A program made the position numbers and the translations under genes. Shown here piece by piece: positions 50,152 to 57,587 of a stretch of 64,000 nucleotides of DNA; position 1 is the stretch's first letter, and each line of letters begins with the position of its first letter. The notes below the pieces were generated by a model. The model did no database searches. It saw only the letters and a program-made list of their open reading frames with translations, and was not told where the DNA came from. The DNA is from JAIBJN01 sp963842305 (GTDB lineage: Bacteria > Actinomycetota > Thermoleophilia > Gaiellales > Gaiellaceae): assembly GCA_963842305.1 (NCBI GenBank), contig CAWJFW010000001.1, positions 62,001 through 126,000 of the forward strand. The letters run 5' to 3'.

Positions 50152-50718
50152 CTAGCTCGTCGCCCGGACGCGGACCGGCGCACGCTCCCGCCTGGAGCGC
50201 AGGCGGAGGAACACGCCTGTCAGGCGCCCGAGGCCGTACTCGTAGACGGCGGCGCCGAGGTTCGCCCCGGCCAGGAAGACGATCGCCGCGTTCGACGAGA
50301 CCGAGTCCGTCGCGACCGCCGCCCCGAAAGCGCCCGCATAGTACGGCACCTCCTTGGCAATCTCGGTGCTCACGTATCCGGCCGCCGCCGCGAGCTTTCC
50401 AAAGCGGGGGCTCCGAGTCTGCCCGCCGACGATGTCGTAGGCAGCCTTGGAGAGTGCGTTTGTGCTCGTGCCCGTTTCCTCGAGGAGCGACCAGTTCGCC
50501 TTCAGGCTGACCCGGAGCCCGACGCCCCAGAGAAGATACGAGCCCGCAAGCACGGCGAGGAGGTGTGTGTGCTCGAGGCCGCGCAAGAGGCCGGACGCCG
50601 CGAGCAGGACGCCCGCAGCGGTGGCGAACGCATCGAGCGCGTACGCCGAAACTGCCGTTGCGGCGAGCGTGATCGCCCACCGGCGGGTCCTGGGCTTAGG
50701 TTCGTTCGCACAATCCAT
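50152..50718 (-). CDS. Multi-pass membrane protein, unknown function
   Basis: The 188-residue protein has four likely helices (AITLAATAVSAYALDAFATAA, LAVLAGSYLLWGVGL, GAFGAAVATDSVSS, AAIVFLAGANLGAAVYEYG) and basic ends. I recognise no domain. ATG 50718 is chosen because the 10-bp inverted repeat at 50719-50752 ends exactly at it and a TACATA hexamer on the minus strand lies 8 nt upstream. Expression is probably controlled by whatever binds that repeat; no regulator gene is adjacent. Confidence 0.6.
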   Translation of the reverse strand: MDCANEPKPRTRRWAITLAATAVSAYALDAFATAAGVLLAASGLLRGLEHTHLLAVLAGSYLLWGVGLRVSLKANWSLLEETGTSTNALSKAAYDIVGGQTRSPRFGKLAAAAGYVSTEIAKEVPYYAGAFGAAVATDSVSSNAAIVFLAGANLGAAVYEYGLGRLTGVFLRLRSRRERAPVRVRATS

Positions 50719-50752
50719 ACGTACGGTATGTACGCAGTTATGTACCGTACGT
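50719..50752. promoter_or_regulatory. Perfect 10-bp inverted repeat, likely operator
   Basis: ACGTACGGTA (50719-50728) and TACCGTACGT (50743-50752) are exact reverse complements separated by 14 nt. The left arm touches the start codon of the membrane protein gene, and a TACATA -10 candidate lies within. The size and symmetry suit a TetR-like dimer pair, but the protein is unknown. Confidence 0.6.
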
Positions 50753-51096
50753 CTAGGCCCGGACGAAGTCAAGACACTTGAGCCCGCGCGGGGCACCCCA
50801 ACTTCCGAGAGTCGATCCCAGCGTGCCACGTCGATCTGCCCCGATGACCCACCGGCTCGGGCGAATGCCGGAGAAACTGGGCCCCATCCGCGCGGCGCAG
50901 CTCCGCGATCGGCTGCATTGCAGGACACCCCAGAACGTCGCAGGCGTACGCTTCGACGGTGAGAGCGTCGATCTCGTGGCGGCGGATCCCGAGATGGGGC
51001 ATGCCTCTCGACTGGCGGCCGCCGCGAGGACCCCGTAGTAGCCCGACGGAATCGACCCAGCGACCGTGATCGAATACTGTCCCGTAGACGGCACCG
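50753..51096. other. 344-bp stretch without a recognisable gene
   Basis: Between the operator and the decayed DUF899 gene I find no intact gene on either strand; the long open frames are GC-rich shadows. Some of it may be the decayed C-terminal end of the DUF899 gene, whose normal length would reach about 50930. Confidence 0.5.
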
Positions 51097-51684
51097 TCAT
51101 CGAGCGCGAAGGCGCTCGAAGCCGAATGCCGGCCAGGTAGCGTAGGTCTGGGCCCCTCCTTTCATCGCACGGCGATCGGCGGCAGCTGATGACATCGACT
51201 GGGCCATGTGACGCCGGACGCCGTGCTCGAGAAACCCAGGTCGGCGCTGAAGCCGGTCGCGATAGCCGACGCCGAGTGGAGGCTCGGGTCCAGCCGGTCG
51301 CGGTAGGCGAGAAGTTATTCGAGCGGTACGCCGAGTGCAGATCATGGTCACGTCGCGCGCCTCGAGGTGCGAGAGCAGGCCGTCGAAACTGTCGGCAATG
51401 GAAGAGTTGGTGGGGCAGCCGGCCTCGTAGCTCGGCCCGAACATGAAGTGGTAGACCACGAGCTGTGACCGGCCGTCGAACAGGTCGGCCAGGGTCTGTT
51501 GCCCGTCGGCGGTCTGCAGCGTGTACTCCTTCTCCACACGGACCCACGGCAGCTCTCGCCGCCGGCGCGCGAGCTCGTCGCCGGATCGGGTGTGCTGCTT
51601 CTCGTGGGCAAGAAGCTCCTCGCGGGCGGTCGCCCACTCCTCGCGGCTCACAACCCTTCGATCGGTCAGTGTCCTCTCGAGCAT
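51097..51684 (-). pseudogene. Degraded DUF899 (thioredoxin-like) gene
   Basis: The N-terminal part is good DUF899: RRVVSREEWATAREELLAHE, RRRRELPWVRVEKEYTLQT, LADLFDGRSQLVVYHFMFGP, GCPTNSSIADSFDGLLSHLE. After VTMIC (about 51335) the frame loses similarity. The continuing sequence is found in another frame (LLAYRDRLD) behind a TAA at complement 51315-51317, then in a third frame. At least two frame changes and one stop are therefore needed to read it. ATG 51684 is the family start. This looks like genuine decay rather than one base error, in contrast to the single +1 breaks elsewhere. Confidence 0.7.
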
Positions 51685-51794
51685 GCCGGCCTCCCTTGCC
51701 GTTTTCGATGTAGATCCAGGGAGCCGGGCAGATCCATCGCAGGGCCATCGCACGCTCGACCAACGAGGGATAACTCCGTCGGGAATGCGTCCGT

Positions 51795-52562
51795 CTAGAG
51801 CCCTCTACGAGACGCCGTCTTCTCCCAAACGGAGATGTGTTTCGTGCTCTCACTGGTGAACGGCTCGCGCTGCCAGTTGCTCCAGCGTTCACGCAGCGTC
51901 ATTCCCGCGAGCCGCGCCATCAGGTCGAGCTCCGAGGGCCAGACGTACCGAAAGGGGATCGAGCGCCGCTTGAAGGTTCTGCCGACGGCTGTGTAGTGGT
52001 GCGAGACGAGCCGCTGGTTCGCAACGTCGTACTCGTTGATGCCGACGTAGGTCTCGCTCAGATGGAACGCGTTGAACGTCTCGCCGTACGGCAGCCGCCG
52101 CAGCGACGGAACACCCACCTCGATCACGAAGCTGCCGCCGGGCTCGAGGTGGGCTGCGACATTCTGGAAGCACGCGACTTGGGCGTCCTGCGACGTCAGG
52201 TTGTTGATCGTGTTGAAGACGAGGAAGGCGACCGAGAACGTCCTATCGACCGTGGTCGTTGCGAAGTCGCCGATCGTGACGTCGATGCCGTCTGCGTTCG
52301 GCTTCGCGCGCATCTGCTCGACCATGGTCTCGGAGAGCTCAATGCCGTGCACGCTGACTCCGCGGTTGGCAAGCGGCAGGGCGATCCGGCCGGTGCCGAT
52401 ACCGAGCTCGAGCGCGGCTCCGTCGCCCGCCAGGACGGCGAGGAAGTCGACGGCCGGTTCGACCACGTCCCGGTCGAACATCTCCGCGTGCTCGTCGTCG
52501 TAGCGCTCCGCGACACCCTCGCCGAAGTAGTTCTCCACTGTCGATGGACTGTCGGCCTTCAT
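51795..52562 (-). CDS. Class I SAM-dependent methyltransferase
   Basis: The 255-residue protein has the class I motif AALELGIGTGRIALPLA (motif I), the acidic residue ending beta-2 in VHGIELSETMVEQM, and LVFNTINNLTSQDAQ. The N-terminal ENYFGEGVAERYDDEHAEMF helix is common in small-molecule methyltransferases. The substrate is unknown. It stands alone on the minus strand between the decayed DUF899 gene and the SRPBCC/ArsR pair. Confidence 0.87.
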   Translation of the reverse strand: MKADSPSTVENYFGEGVAERYDDEHAEMFDRDVVEPAVDFLAVLAGDGAALELGIGTGRIALPLANRGVSVHGIELSETMVEQMRAKPNADGIDVTIGDFATTTVDRTFSVAFLVFNTINNLTSQDAQVACFQNVAAHLEPGGSFVIEVGVPSLRRLPYGETFNAFHLSETYVGINEYDVANQRLVSHHYTAVGRTFKRRSIPFRYVWPSELDLMARLAGMTLRERWSNWQREPFTSESTKHISVWEKTASRRGL

Positions 52563-52759
52563 GCTGTTTCTTCCCTGCGTCCGCCTGGTTTTTACGGCGC
52601 CCTACGTCGCTTGATCGACGTGGACGGCGGTGCCGCCGGCGAGAATCACGCGTCGGCCCACCCCAGGCGATGATGTCCCCTCCAGGCTTTCGTTCGAAAC
52701 CGGCGATCTCGTCGGCGACGTCGCCTCGCGCCCCAGCAGCCGACCTCCCCGCGCAGTCG

Positions 52760-53185
52760 TTACGCCGAGATCTTCTCCAGCAAGGCGTCGATGCGCGCGA
52801 ACCCTGCCTTTGCCCCCTCCTCGACGCCGTACTGCATGGTGGTATCCCGCTGTTCGGTCGTCTCGAAGCTCATCGTCTGAGTCAGTTTCGTTTGCTCACC
52901 GAGATCCTCGAACTCGAGCGTTTGCAGGTGATTCTGGAACGTCTGCACGAGGCGTGCGGGTGGCTCGACCTCGCGGAACTCACCCTCGACGACGCCGAAT
53001 GTGGTTCGGAACCGGTAGGTGCCGCCGGGACGGACGTCCATCTCCTCGACGACGGTGCCGTCGCCCCACCATTCGGGGATCAGCTCCGGATCCGTCCAGA
53101 CGGAGTAGACGTGCGTCCGTGGTGCGTCGAAGATCCGCTCGACACGGATCTCGAGCTCGGTCGGGGTGGTGACGGTGGTGCTCAT
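52760..53185 (-). CDS. SRPBCC (AHSA1-like) domain protein
   Basis: The 141-residue protein is an activator-of-Hsp90 homologue 1-like START-fold domain: RIFDAPRTHVYSVWTDPELIPEWWGDG, RPGGTYRFRT, FREVEPPARLVQTF. Members bind hydrophobic ligands or act as small enzymes and are very often co-transcribed with an ArsR regulator, as here: its ATG overlaps the regulator's stop. It is probably expressed under control of that repressor. Confidence 0.9.
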   Translation of the reverse strand: MSTTVTTPTELEIRVERIFDAPRTHVYSVWTDPELIPEWWGDGTVVEEMDVRPGGTYRFRTTFGVVEGEFREVEPPARLVQTFQNHLQTLEFEDLGEQTKLTQTMSFETTEQRDTTMQYGVEEGAKAGFARIDALLEKISA

Positions 53186-53493
53186 CGTGCTCCTTTCGTC
53201 CGTTCGACAACCTGCGCGAAGCGGTCGAGCCGCTGCAGCCACGTGCTGATGCCCTCGAAGGCATAGGGCACGAGGGTGCACCTGCGGGCACGGCCGACCT
53301 TCTCCGTGGCCACGAGGTTCGCCTCCTCGAGCAGCCGGACGTGCTTCTTCATCCCGGTCAGCGACATGCCGAAGGGCTCGGCGAGCTCGCTGATCGTCGC
53401 GTTGCCGGCGCCGAGCCGTTCGAGCACGGCGCGCCGGGTCGGGTCGGCGAGGGCCGCAAACGCGCGGTCGACGGTCGTCGAATACTGAACCAT
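53182..53493 (-). CDS. ArsR/SmtB family winged-helix repressor
   Basis: The 103-residue protein has the ArsR winged helix: RAFAALADPTRRAVLERLG, ATISELAEPFGMSLTGMKKHVRLLEEANLV (recognition helix) and TEKVGRARRCTLV (wing). It lacks the metal-binding cysteines of true metal sensors, matching the metal-free branch paired with SRPBCC proteins. ATG 53493 is inside a perfect palindromic operator, so autorepression is very likely. Its TGA overlaps the SRPBCC ATG. Confidence 0.92.
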   Translation of the reverse strand: MVQYSTTVDRAFAALADPTRRAVLERLGAGNATISELAEPFGMSLTGMKKHVRLLEEANLVATEKVGRARRCTLVPYAFEGISTWLQRLDRFAQVVERTKGAR

Positions 53494-53506
53494 CAAGTTC
53501 AGTATT
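53481..53506. promoter_or_regulatory. Palindromic operator at the ArsR start
   Basis: AATACTGAAC (53481-53490) and GTTCAGTATT (53497-53506) are perfect reverse complements separated by 6 nt that include the start codon. Its AT-rich sequence stands out from the surroundings. Binding here by the ArsR dimer would block both transcription and translation of the ArsR-SRPBCC unit. Confidence 0.72.
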
Positions 53507-53716
53507 GCGGACCTGCCCAGAAAGGGCAAACGGGGTCCGGATCGTGCGCTTGCTCGTCGCCCACTGGGGGTCCGGTTAGACGGGCTGGGCCGCGCCGCTG
53601 CGCTCGCCCTGATCCGCGAATAGCAAGCCACGTGACGGGGGCAACTGGGAGGCTGAGGTGCTGCGGCGTAGGGGTGACGGAACCCTTCTGCCGCGACGTA
53701 TCGTCAGAGGAGAGTC

Positions 53717-54212
53717 ATGAAGCTTGCCCTCTTCTTCATGGGCATCGTCTCAGCCCTGGCGCTCTCGTCCGCCTGCACCACCACTGAGCGATTGGGCATG
53801 GACGATGGAAAGAGCGCGAACGTAGTGGAGTCTCTCGCCGCACCAAAGGGGTACCGAGCAGAGCTTCACCGAACGCCTTGGGCATTGGAAGGCGTCTCGA
53901 AGGACGGTACGGTCATCTGGATCAGAACCGCCGAGAGTGGCTGCAACCGGTTCCATCACGTCAGCGTTCGGCAGGTTCCGAGTGGGCTCACGGCTCGACG
54001 CCTTCGATGTCGTCTACGTCCCAGACAAGAGGCACGGGTGCCTGACGTATCTCTTCCGGCCTCGCCATCGCGTCGAGCTTCCGCGTCCTCTTGGTGGCGA
54101 CGAGATCTTGGGTGAGTGCGTGCCGCGCGATCCGCGAGAAATGTGCGCCTTGCTACACGCCGTAGTGGGTCTGCGGAAGGGCGAACCGGAGCGAGATCCC
54201 TGGCTGGGGTAG
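53717..54212 (+). CDS. Small lipoprotein, interrupted by an apparent +1 nucleotide
   Basis: ATG 53717 follows GAGGAGAG and encodes a signal peptide with lipobox (GIVSALALSSAC), then GYRAELHRTPWALEGVSKDG and IRTAESGCNRFHH. Beyond about 53975 this frame becomes Arg/Ser-rich shadow, while the frame one base further along gives a sensible continuation: RLDAFDVVYVPDKRHGCLTY, RVELPRPLGG, CVPRDPREMCALLHAVVGL, ending at 54212. The joined span is one base over a multiple of three. I recognise no domain. It may be a young pseudogene or a sequence error. Confidence 0.55.
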
Positions 54213-54272
54213 GGGCTTTGGCGGCCGGGCACGCTCGATTTCTGAGTGCTTACGTCCCGAGCGAAATGGAAC

Positions 54273-54346
54273 CGTTTGGGCACGGAGTGGACACCGCGGT
54301 TCCAACCCGCTGACGGGAGACGCGCCGCAATCCCCGTGCCCAAACG
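54273..54346. repeat. 13-bp perfect inverted repeat abutting tRNA-Thr
   Basis: CGTTTGGGCACGG (54273-54285) and CCGTGCCCAAACG (54334-54346) are exact reverse complements with a 48-nt spacer. The right arm ends one base before the tRNA 3' end. It may form the 3' trailer hairpin of the tRNA transcript, although the loop is long for an intrinsic terminator. Confidence 0.6.
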
Positions 54347-54347
54347 A

Positions 54348-54420
54348 AGCCCTCTGTCGGACTCGAACCGACGACCCCCTCCTTACCATGGAGGTGCTCT
54401 ACCAACTGAGCTAAGAGGGC
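54348..54420 (-). tRNA. tRNA-Thr (anticodon GGT)
   Basis: The minus strand folds into a complete 73-nt cloverleaf. The acceptor is GCCCTCT/AGAGGGC, the D arm GCTC-AGTTGGTA-GAGC, and the anticodon stem CCTCC/GGAGG encloses loop ATGGTAA with anticodon GGT. The variable loop is GGGTC, the T arm GTCGG-TTCGAGT-CCGAC and the discriminator U. CCA is not encoded. It decodes ACC and ACU. No other tRNA is adjacent. Confidence 0.95.
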
Positions 54421-54458
54421 ACTCGGGGCCATCGTAGCGCTGGATTCTCCGCCCGGGG

Positions 54459-54464
54459 TAAGCT
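54459..54464 (+). promoter_or_regulatory. Putative -10 element (TAAGCT) for the holin-like gene
   Basis: TAAGCT ends 7 nt before GTG 54472, the same spacing as seven other plus-strand genes in the window. Confidence 0.42.
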
Positions 54465-54471
54465 GCCCGGC

Positions 54472-54873
54472 GTGAGCGTCGATGCCACCGAGCCGCGTGG
54501 GATCCGTGCCTCGGCCAGGAGTGCGATCGCCCACGCCAAATCGCTGGGCCGACTGCAGAAGGAGCTCGCGACCGTCGAGCTCCAGCAGAAGGCCCAGAAG
54601 CTCGGCACCGGCGCGGGCCTGGGAATCGCCGCGGCGGTCATCGGCCTCTACGCGTTTGGGTTCGCTCTTGCCACGGCCGCGGCCGCGCTCGCACTCGTCT
54701 TCGACTGGTGGCTCGCGCTCCTCATCGTGTTCGCCGTGCTCGCGCTGATCACGGTGATCCTCGGTCTCGCCGCCAAGAGCCAGGTGCAGAAGGGAACGCC
54801 ACTCAAGCCGGAGCAGGCGATGGAGGAGGCGCAGCTGACGAAGCAGGCGCTGCGGGGTGTCCGTGGCGGATAA
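54472..54873 (+). CDS. Phage-holin-superfamily (DUF1469-like) membrane protein
   Basis: The 133-residue protein has an N-terminal amphipathic helix (SAIAHAKSLGRLQKELATVELQQKAQKLG), two membrane segments (about 45-70 and 77-100) and a short basic/acidic tail. This is the actinobacterial holin-superfamily pattern usually encoded next to DUF3618 proteins, as here. Despite the name there are no phage genes nearby, so it is probably a resident envelope protein. GTG 54472 follows a -10 hexamer by 7 nt. It overlaps the next gene by 11 bp. Confidence 0.8.
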   Translation: MSVDATEPRGIRASARSAIAHAKSLGRLQKELATVELQQKAQKLGTGAGLGIAAAVIGLYAFGFALATAAAALALVFDWWLALLIVFAVLALITVILGLAAKSQVQKGTPLKPEQAMEEAQLTKQALRGVRGG

Positions 54874-55060
54874 GGGACCGACTGTCGAGGAGCTCCGCGC
54901 ACAGCTCTCGATCGAGCGGAAGCAACTGACCGATGCGTTGGAGGACCTGCGCGAGGGTGTCCACAGCGCCCGGCGCATCCCGATCATCATCGGCGGCGCT
55001 CTCCTGGCCGGGCTCGCAGCGGTAGTCGCAGTCAAAGTCGTCCGCAGCCGCGGCGACTAG
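54863..55060 (+). CDS. DUF3618-like small membrane protein
   Basis: The 65-residue protein has a helical N-terminal half (TVEELRAQLSIERKQLTDALEDLREGV) and one membrane segment (IIIGGALLAGLAAVVAVKVV) ending VRSRGD, the DUF3618 plan. GTG 54863 gives ADKGPTVEE; a GTG 6 nt upstream is possible. It overlaps the holin-like gene and is almost certainly co-expressed with it. Such pairs occur widely in actinobacterial envelopes with unknown role. Confidence 0.75.
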   Translation: MADKGPTVEELRAQLSIERKQLTDALEDLREGVHSARRIPIIIGGALLAGLAAVVAVKVVRSRGD

Positions 55061-55168
55061 TCCTACCCCGAAGGCGGGATGGTCCTAGCCCTGTGGCGGG
55101 ATCGTGCGCTCGTCCGGGGAGTCCGATGGCAAAGGGTGCTCTCGCCCGACCCGAAAGGACTCACCCGC

Positions 55169-55264
55169 ATGTCGCAGCTCCGCGTTGTCTCGCTTCGCAT
55201 CGGCGTCACTGCCGCCCTCGTGCTTGCCGCGCTTCCGGCCGCCGGCTGGAAGTGGGGCGGCTAG
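55169..55264 (+). CDS. Putative 31-residue peptide with hydrophobic core and WKWGG tail
   Basis: ATG 55169 opens a short frame: a basic start (MSQLRVVSLRIG), a hydrophobic run (VTAALVLAALPAA) and the aromatic end GWKWGG. It looks like a signal-peptide-like or membrane micropeptide. AAAGGA 11-16 nt upstream can serve as ribosome binding site. A strong terminator hairpin follows 22 bp after the stop, supporting a discrete transcript. It might be cut after ALPAA to release a WKWGG-type tail. It is too short for homology; moderate confidence only. Confidence 0.45.
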   Translation: MSQLRVVSLRIGVTAALVLAALPAAGWKWGG

Positions 55265-55285
55265 CGCTTCGCTCTGTTTGAACCT

Positions 55286-55315
55286 GACTAGCGCCCGGCC
55301 CCCCGGGCGCTAGTC
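55286..55315. terminator. Bidirectional terminator hairpin
   Basis: GACTAGCGCCCGG (55286-55298) pairs perfectly with CCGGGCGCTAGTC (55303-55315) around a CCCC loop, a 13-bp stem. It separates the small peptide unit from the convergent GGDEF/HD-GYP gene and overlaps the latter's stop. There is no long U-tract, as is common in high-GC actinobacteria. Confidence 0.75.
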
Positions 55316-57160
55316 GTCTTTCAGGGCCAGGACCTCGGCACGCTTCACGCCTTTCACGAACACCGCGACGACCTGCGGGTCGAACTGCGTGCCCGCGCAG
55401 CGCTCGAGCTCTGCGATCGCCTCGTCGTGCGCAATGTGTTCCTGGTAGATGCGGTCGCTCGTCATCGCGTCGTAGGCGTCGGCCACGAAGAGGATGCGCG
55501 AGCCGAGCGGGATCTCTTCGCCGCCGAGCCCGTGCGGGTAGCCGCGCCCGTCCCAGCGCTCGTGATGGTGGAGCACCCAGGTCGAGACCGGCTCGACGCC
55601 GAGGGAGCGGAGCATCCGAAACCCGATCTGCGGGTGGCGGCGCAGAACGAGCTGCTCTGACTCGCTGAGCGCGCCGGGCTTGCGGAGGATCTCCTCGGGG
55701 ATCGCGAGCTTCCCGAGGTCGTGGAGGCTCCCTGCGAGACGCACGAGCTCGACGTCCTCCGCGCCGAGCCCGAGCAAGTCCGCCACCCTGGCGGAGAGCT
55801 GCGCGACGACGTAGGAGTGCCGGCCGGTGTAGGCATCCCGGTCATCGACGGCATAGGCGAGGCTCGCGGCGGCCCTGAGGCGCGCTTCGCGGTCCGGCGC
55901 ATCGCCCAGGCCCGTGAAGGGCGGGAGCTCGGCGAGGTCGGGGTGGTATGCGCGGACCCGGCCCTTCCCGTGCTCCTTGGCCAGATACATCGCCTGATCG
56001 GCGACGGCGACGATCTCGGACCGGTCGAGCCCGAGCTGAGGATAGGTGACGACACCGGCCGAGAGGCGCACGGCGAGCCCCGGCACTGCTTCGAGCAGGC
56101 TGACCCGCCGGATGACTCCGTCGGCGATCGAGAGGGCCTCGCGCTCGTCGCGACCGGGGAGGAGGAGCGCGAACTCGTCGCCGCCGATCCGGAAGGCCTC
56201 GCCGTCCTGGCGTAGCCGACCCGCGACCTGCGAGAGAACAAGGTCGCCCTTTGGATGGCCGAGCGTGTCGTTCAGCTCCTTGAAGTTGTCGATGTCGAGG
56301 ATGCAGAGGCTCACCGGCAGGCCCTTCTCCTCGGCCTCGTCGAGGTCGTGGTCGAGGCGCTCGTGGAAGTGGCGGTGATTGCCGAGCCCGGTGAGCGGGT
56401 CGGTGAGCGCGAGCCGCATCGCGGCGAGCTCGCGGAACACCGACCGCTGGTAGAGAGCGATCGCGGCGAGCGGGCCGACGAGCGCGGCCGACAGGAACGG
56501 CGAGCGCTGCCAGAGCACGGCGAGCATCAACGTGAGCGAGGCCATGATCGCGAAGGCGATGAACGTCGAGGCGATCGCGCGGCGGAAGAGCGACAGGAAC
56601 GGCTGGCGCGCCCAGCGTGAGACCACGGCAGCGACCAGCGGGATATTGACCGCGTAGAAGGCGGTCGAGGCGAGTCCGACCTGGAGGGCGAGCCAGCCGA
56701 AGCCCTCATCGGGGAGCGCGGTGCAGACCCCGCCCGCAGCGGCTGCGCCAAGCGCGTAGACCGATGAGTTGAAGAGGACGCGCACGGCCGGCTGGCGCCG
56801 GATCACCTCGACGAGGAGCTGCGTTACGACGCCCACGATGACCGCCGGCGCCCATCCGTAGATCGAGGCCGTCCCGACGATGAACACCGTGGCGAGCGAC
56901 GTGCCTCCGACCGGCACGTTCTCGATGGGGACCGGGAAGGCCTCGACGAACGCGGCGGCGACCAGGAGCGCCGTCATCCCGGCGAGCGTCGCGGAGGACG
57001 GCGCGGCAGCTGCCAGCGCCGAGATGGCGAGGATCGTGACGAGCGTGCCGCCGAAGATGACCGGGGCGACGATCGGGAGGAGCCGGGCCGTTTCTCTGGA
57101 CACGCGAATCTGCCGCGCGTCCTCGGCGTGGGACTGGGCGATCGTCTGCGTGCCGGCCAA
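55310..57160 (-). CDS. GGDEF/HD-GYP dual-domain membrane protein (cyclic-di-GMP turnover)
   Basis: The 616-residue protein has an N-terminal region of about eight hydrophobic segments (to about residue 245), a GGDEF domain (DPLTGLGNHRHF, then intact RIGGDEFALLLPG) and an HD-GYP phosphodiesterase domain (SLHDLGKLAIPEEIL, HHHERWDGRGYPHGLGGEEIP). Both active motifs are complete, so it could make and degrade cyclic-di-GMP, or use the GGDEF to bind GTP and tune the HD-GYP. A DxLT-type start and no clear RxxD inhibitory site were seen. TTG 57160 has AAGGGG upstream. It is the only cyclic-di-GMP gene in the window. Confidence 0.93.
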   Translation of the reverse strand: MAGTQTIAQSHAEDARQIRVSRETARLLPIVAPVIFGGTLVTILAISALAAAAPSSATLAGMTALLVAAAFVEAFPVPIENVPVGGTSLATVFIVGTASIYGWAPAVIVGVVTQLLVEVIRRQPAVRVLFNSSVYALGAAAAGGVCTALPDEGFGWLALQVGLASTAFYAVNIPLVAAVVSRWARQPFLSLFRRAIASTFIAFAIMASLTLMLAVLWQRSPFLSAALVGPLAAIALYQRSVFRELAAMRLALTDPLTGLGNHRHFHERLDHDLDEAEEKGLPVSLCILDIDNFKELNDTLGHPKGDLVLSQVAGRLRQDGEAFRIGGDEFALLLPGRDEREALSIADGVIRRVSLLEAVPGLAVRLSAGVVTYPQLGLDRSEIVAVADQAMYLAKEHGKGRVRAYHPDLAELPPFTGLGDAPDREARLRAAASLAYAVDDRDAYTGRHSYVVAQLSARVADLLGLGAEDVELVRLAGSLHDLGKLAIPEEILRKPGALSESEQLVLRRHPQIGFRMLRSLGVEPVSTWVLHHHERWDGRGYPHGLGGEEIPLGSRILFVADAYDAMTSDRIYQEHIAHDEAIAELERCAGTQFDPQVVAVFVKGVKRAEVLALKDD

Positions 57161-57587
57161 TTGCGCCCCTTCTCTTACCGACCCCGGGCTCGAGCCGGTC
57201 TGGGTGGCGCCGCAGAACTGCCTTCTCCTCTTCGATTAAGCCACGGTTTCTCCTCGTGTCAAAAGCGACCAAAGTGACGCGCTGGTGATCCGGGCGATGG
57301 TGCCCCTCGGTTCCATTCGGGCGGCCGCGGGCGCACGTTCGATCCTCCAGGCGGTTTTGTAGGCTCCGCGCAAACCACGCACGCGCAGGAGGGCACTGGG
57401 GCGCACCTGTCGCTTCTGTTCGCCGCATTCGTCGCCGGAGTCATGAAGCGCGGCGAAGCTCCCGCCGCGTAGGGCTTGAAAATTTGGGTCCGGCTGGCCG
57501 ATGAGAAATGCCGCCATGCCGGGTCTAGAGGAAGGTGAAACCAGCTTCATCCAAGACCACACGGTCCACAACGAAGGGAGATCCGAG
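57161..57587. other. 427-bp intergenic region, no gene recognised
   Basis: This stretch holds the upstream region of the GGDEF/HD-GYP gene (minus) and of the RibD-like gene (plus). I see no intact reading frame with coding character and no riboswitch I can match. Leader and promoter signals for both genes must lie here. Confidence 0.5.

Noticed and set aside
51097..51684. Recoding or stop-codon readthrough in the DUF899 gene
   Set aside because: Reading through needs at least two frame changes and a TAA, and the later part lacks clear homology; decay is simpler.
54472..55060. Prophage remnant suggested by the holin-superfamily gene
   Set aside because: No integrase, capsid, lysin or attachment repeat is present, and the holin-DUF3618 pair is a normal actinobacterial envelope feature.
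57161..57587. Possible cyclic-di-GMP or other riboswitch upstream of the GGDEF/HD-GYP gene
   Set aside because: I looked for GEMM-type conserved blocks (such as GCAAAGCCACGG) on the minus strand and could not match the core; a covariance-model search would decide.
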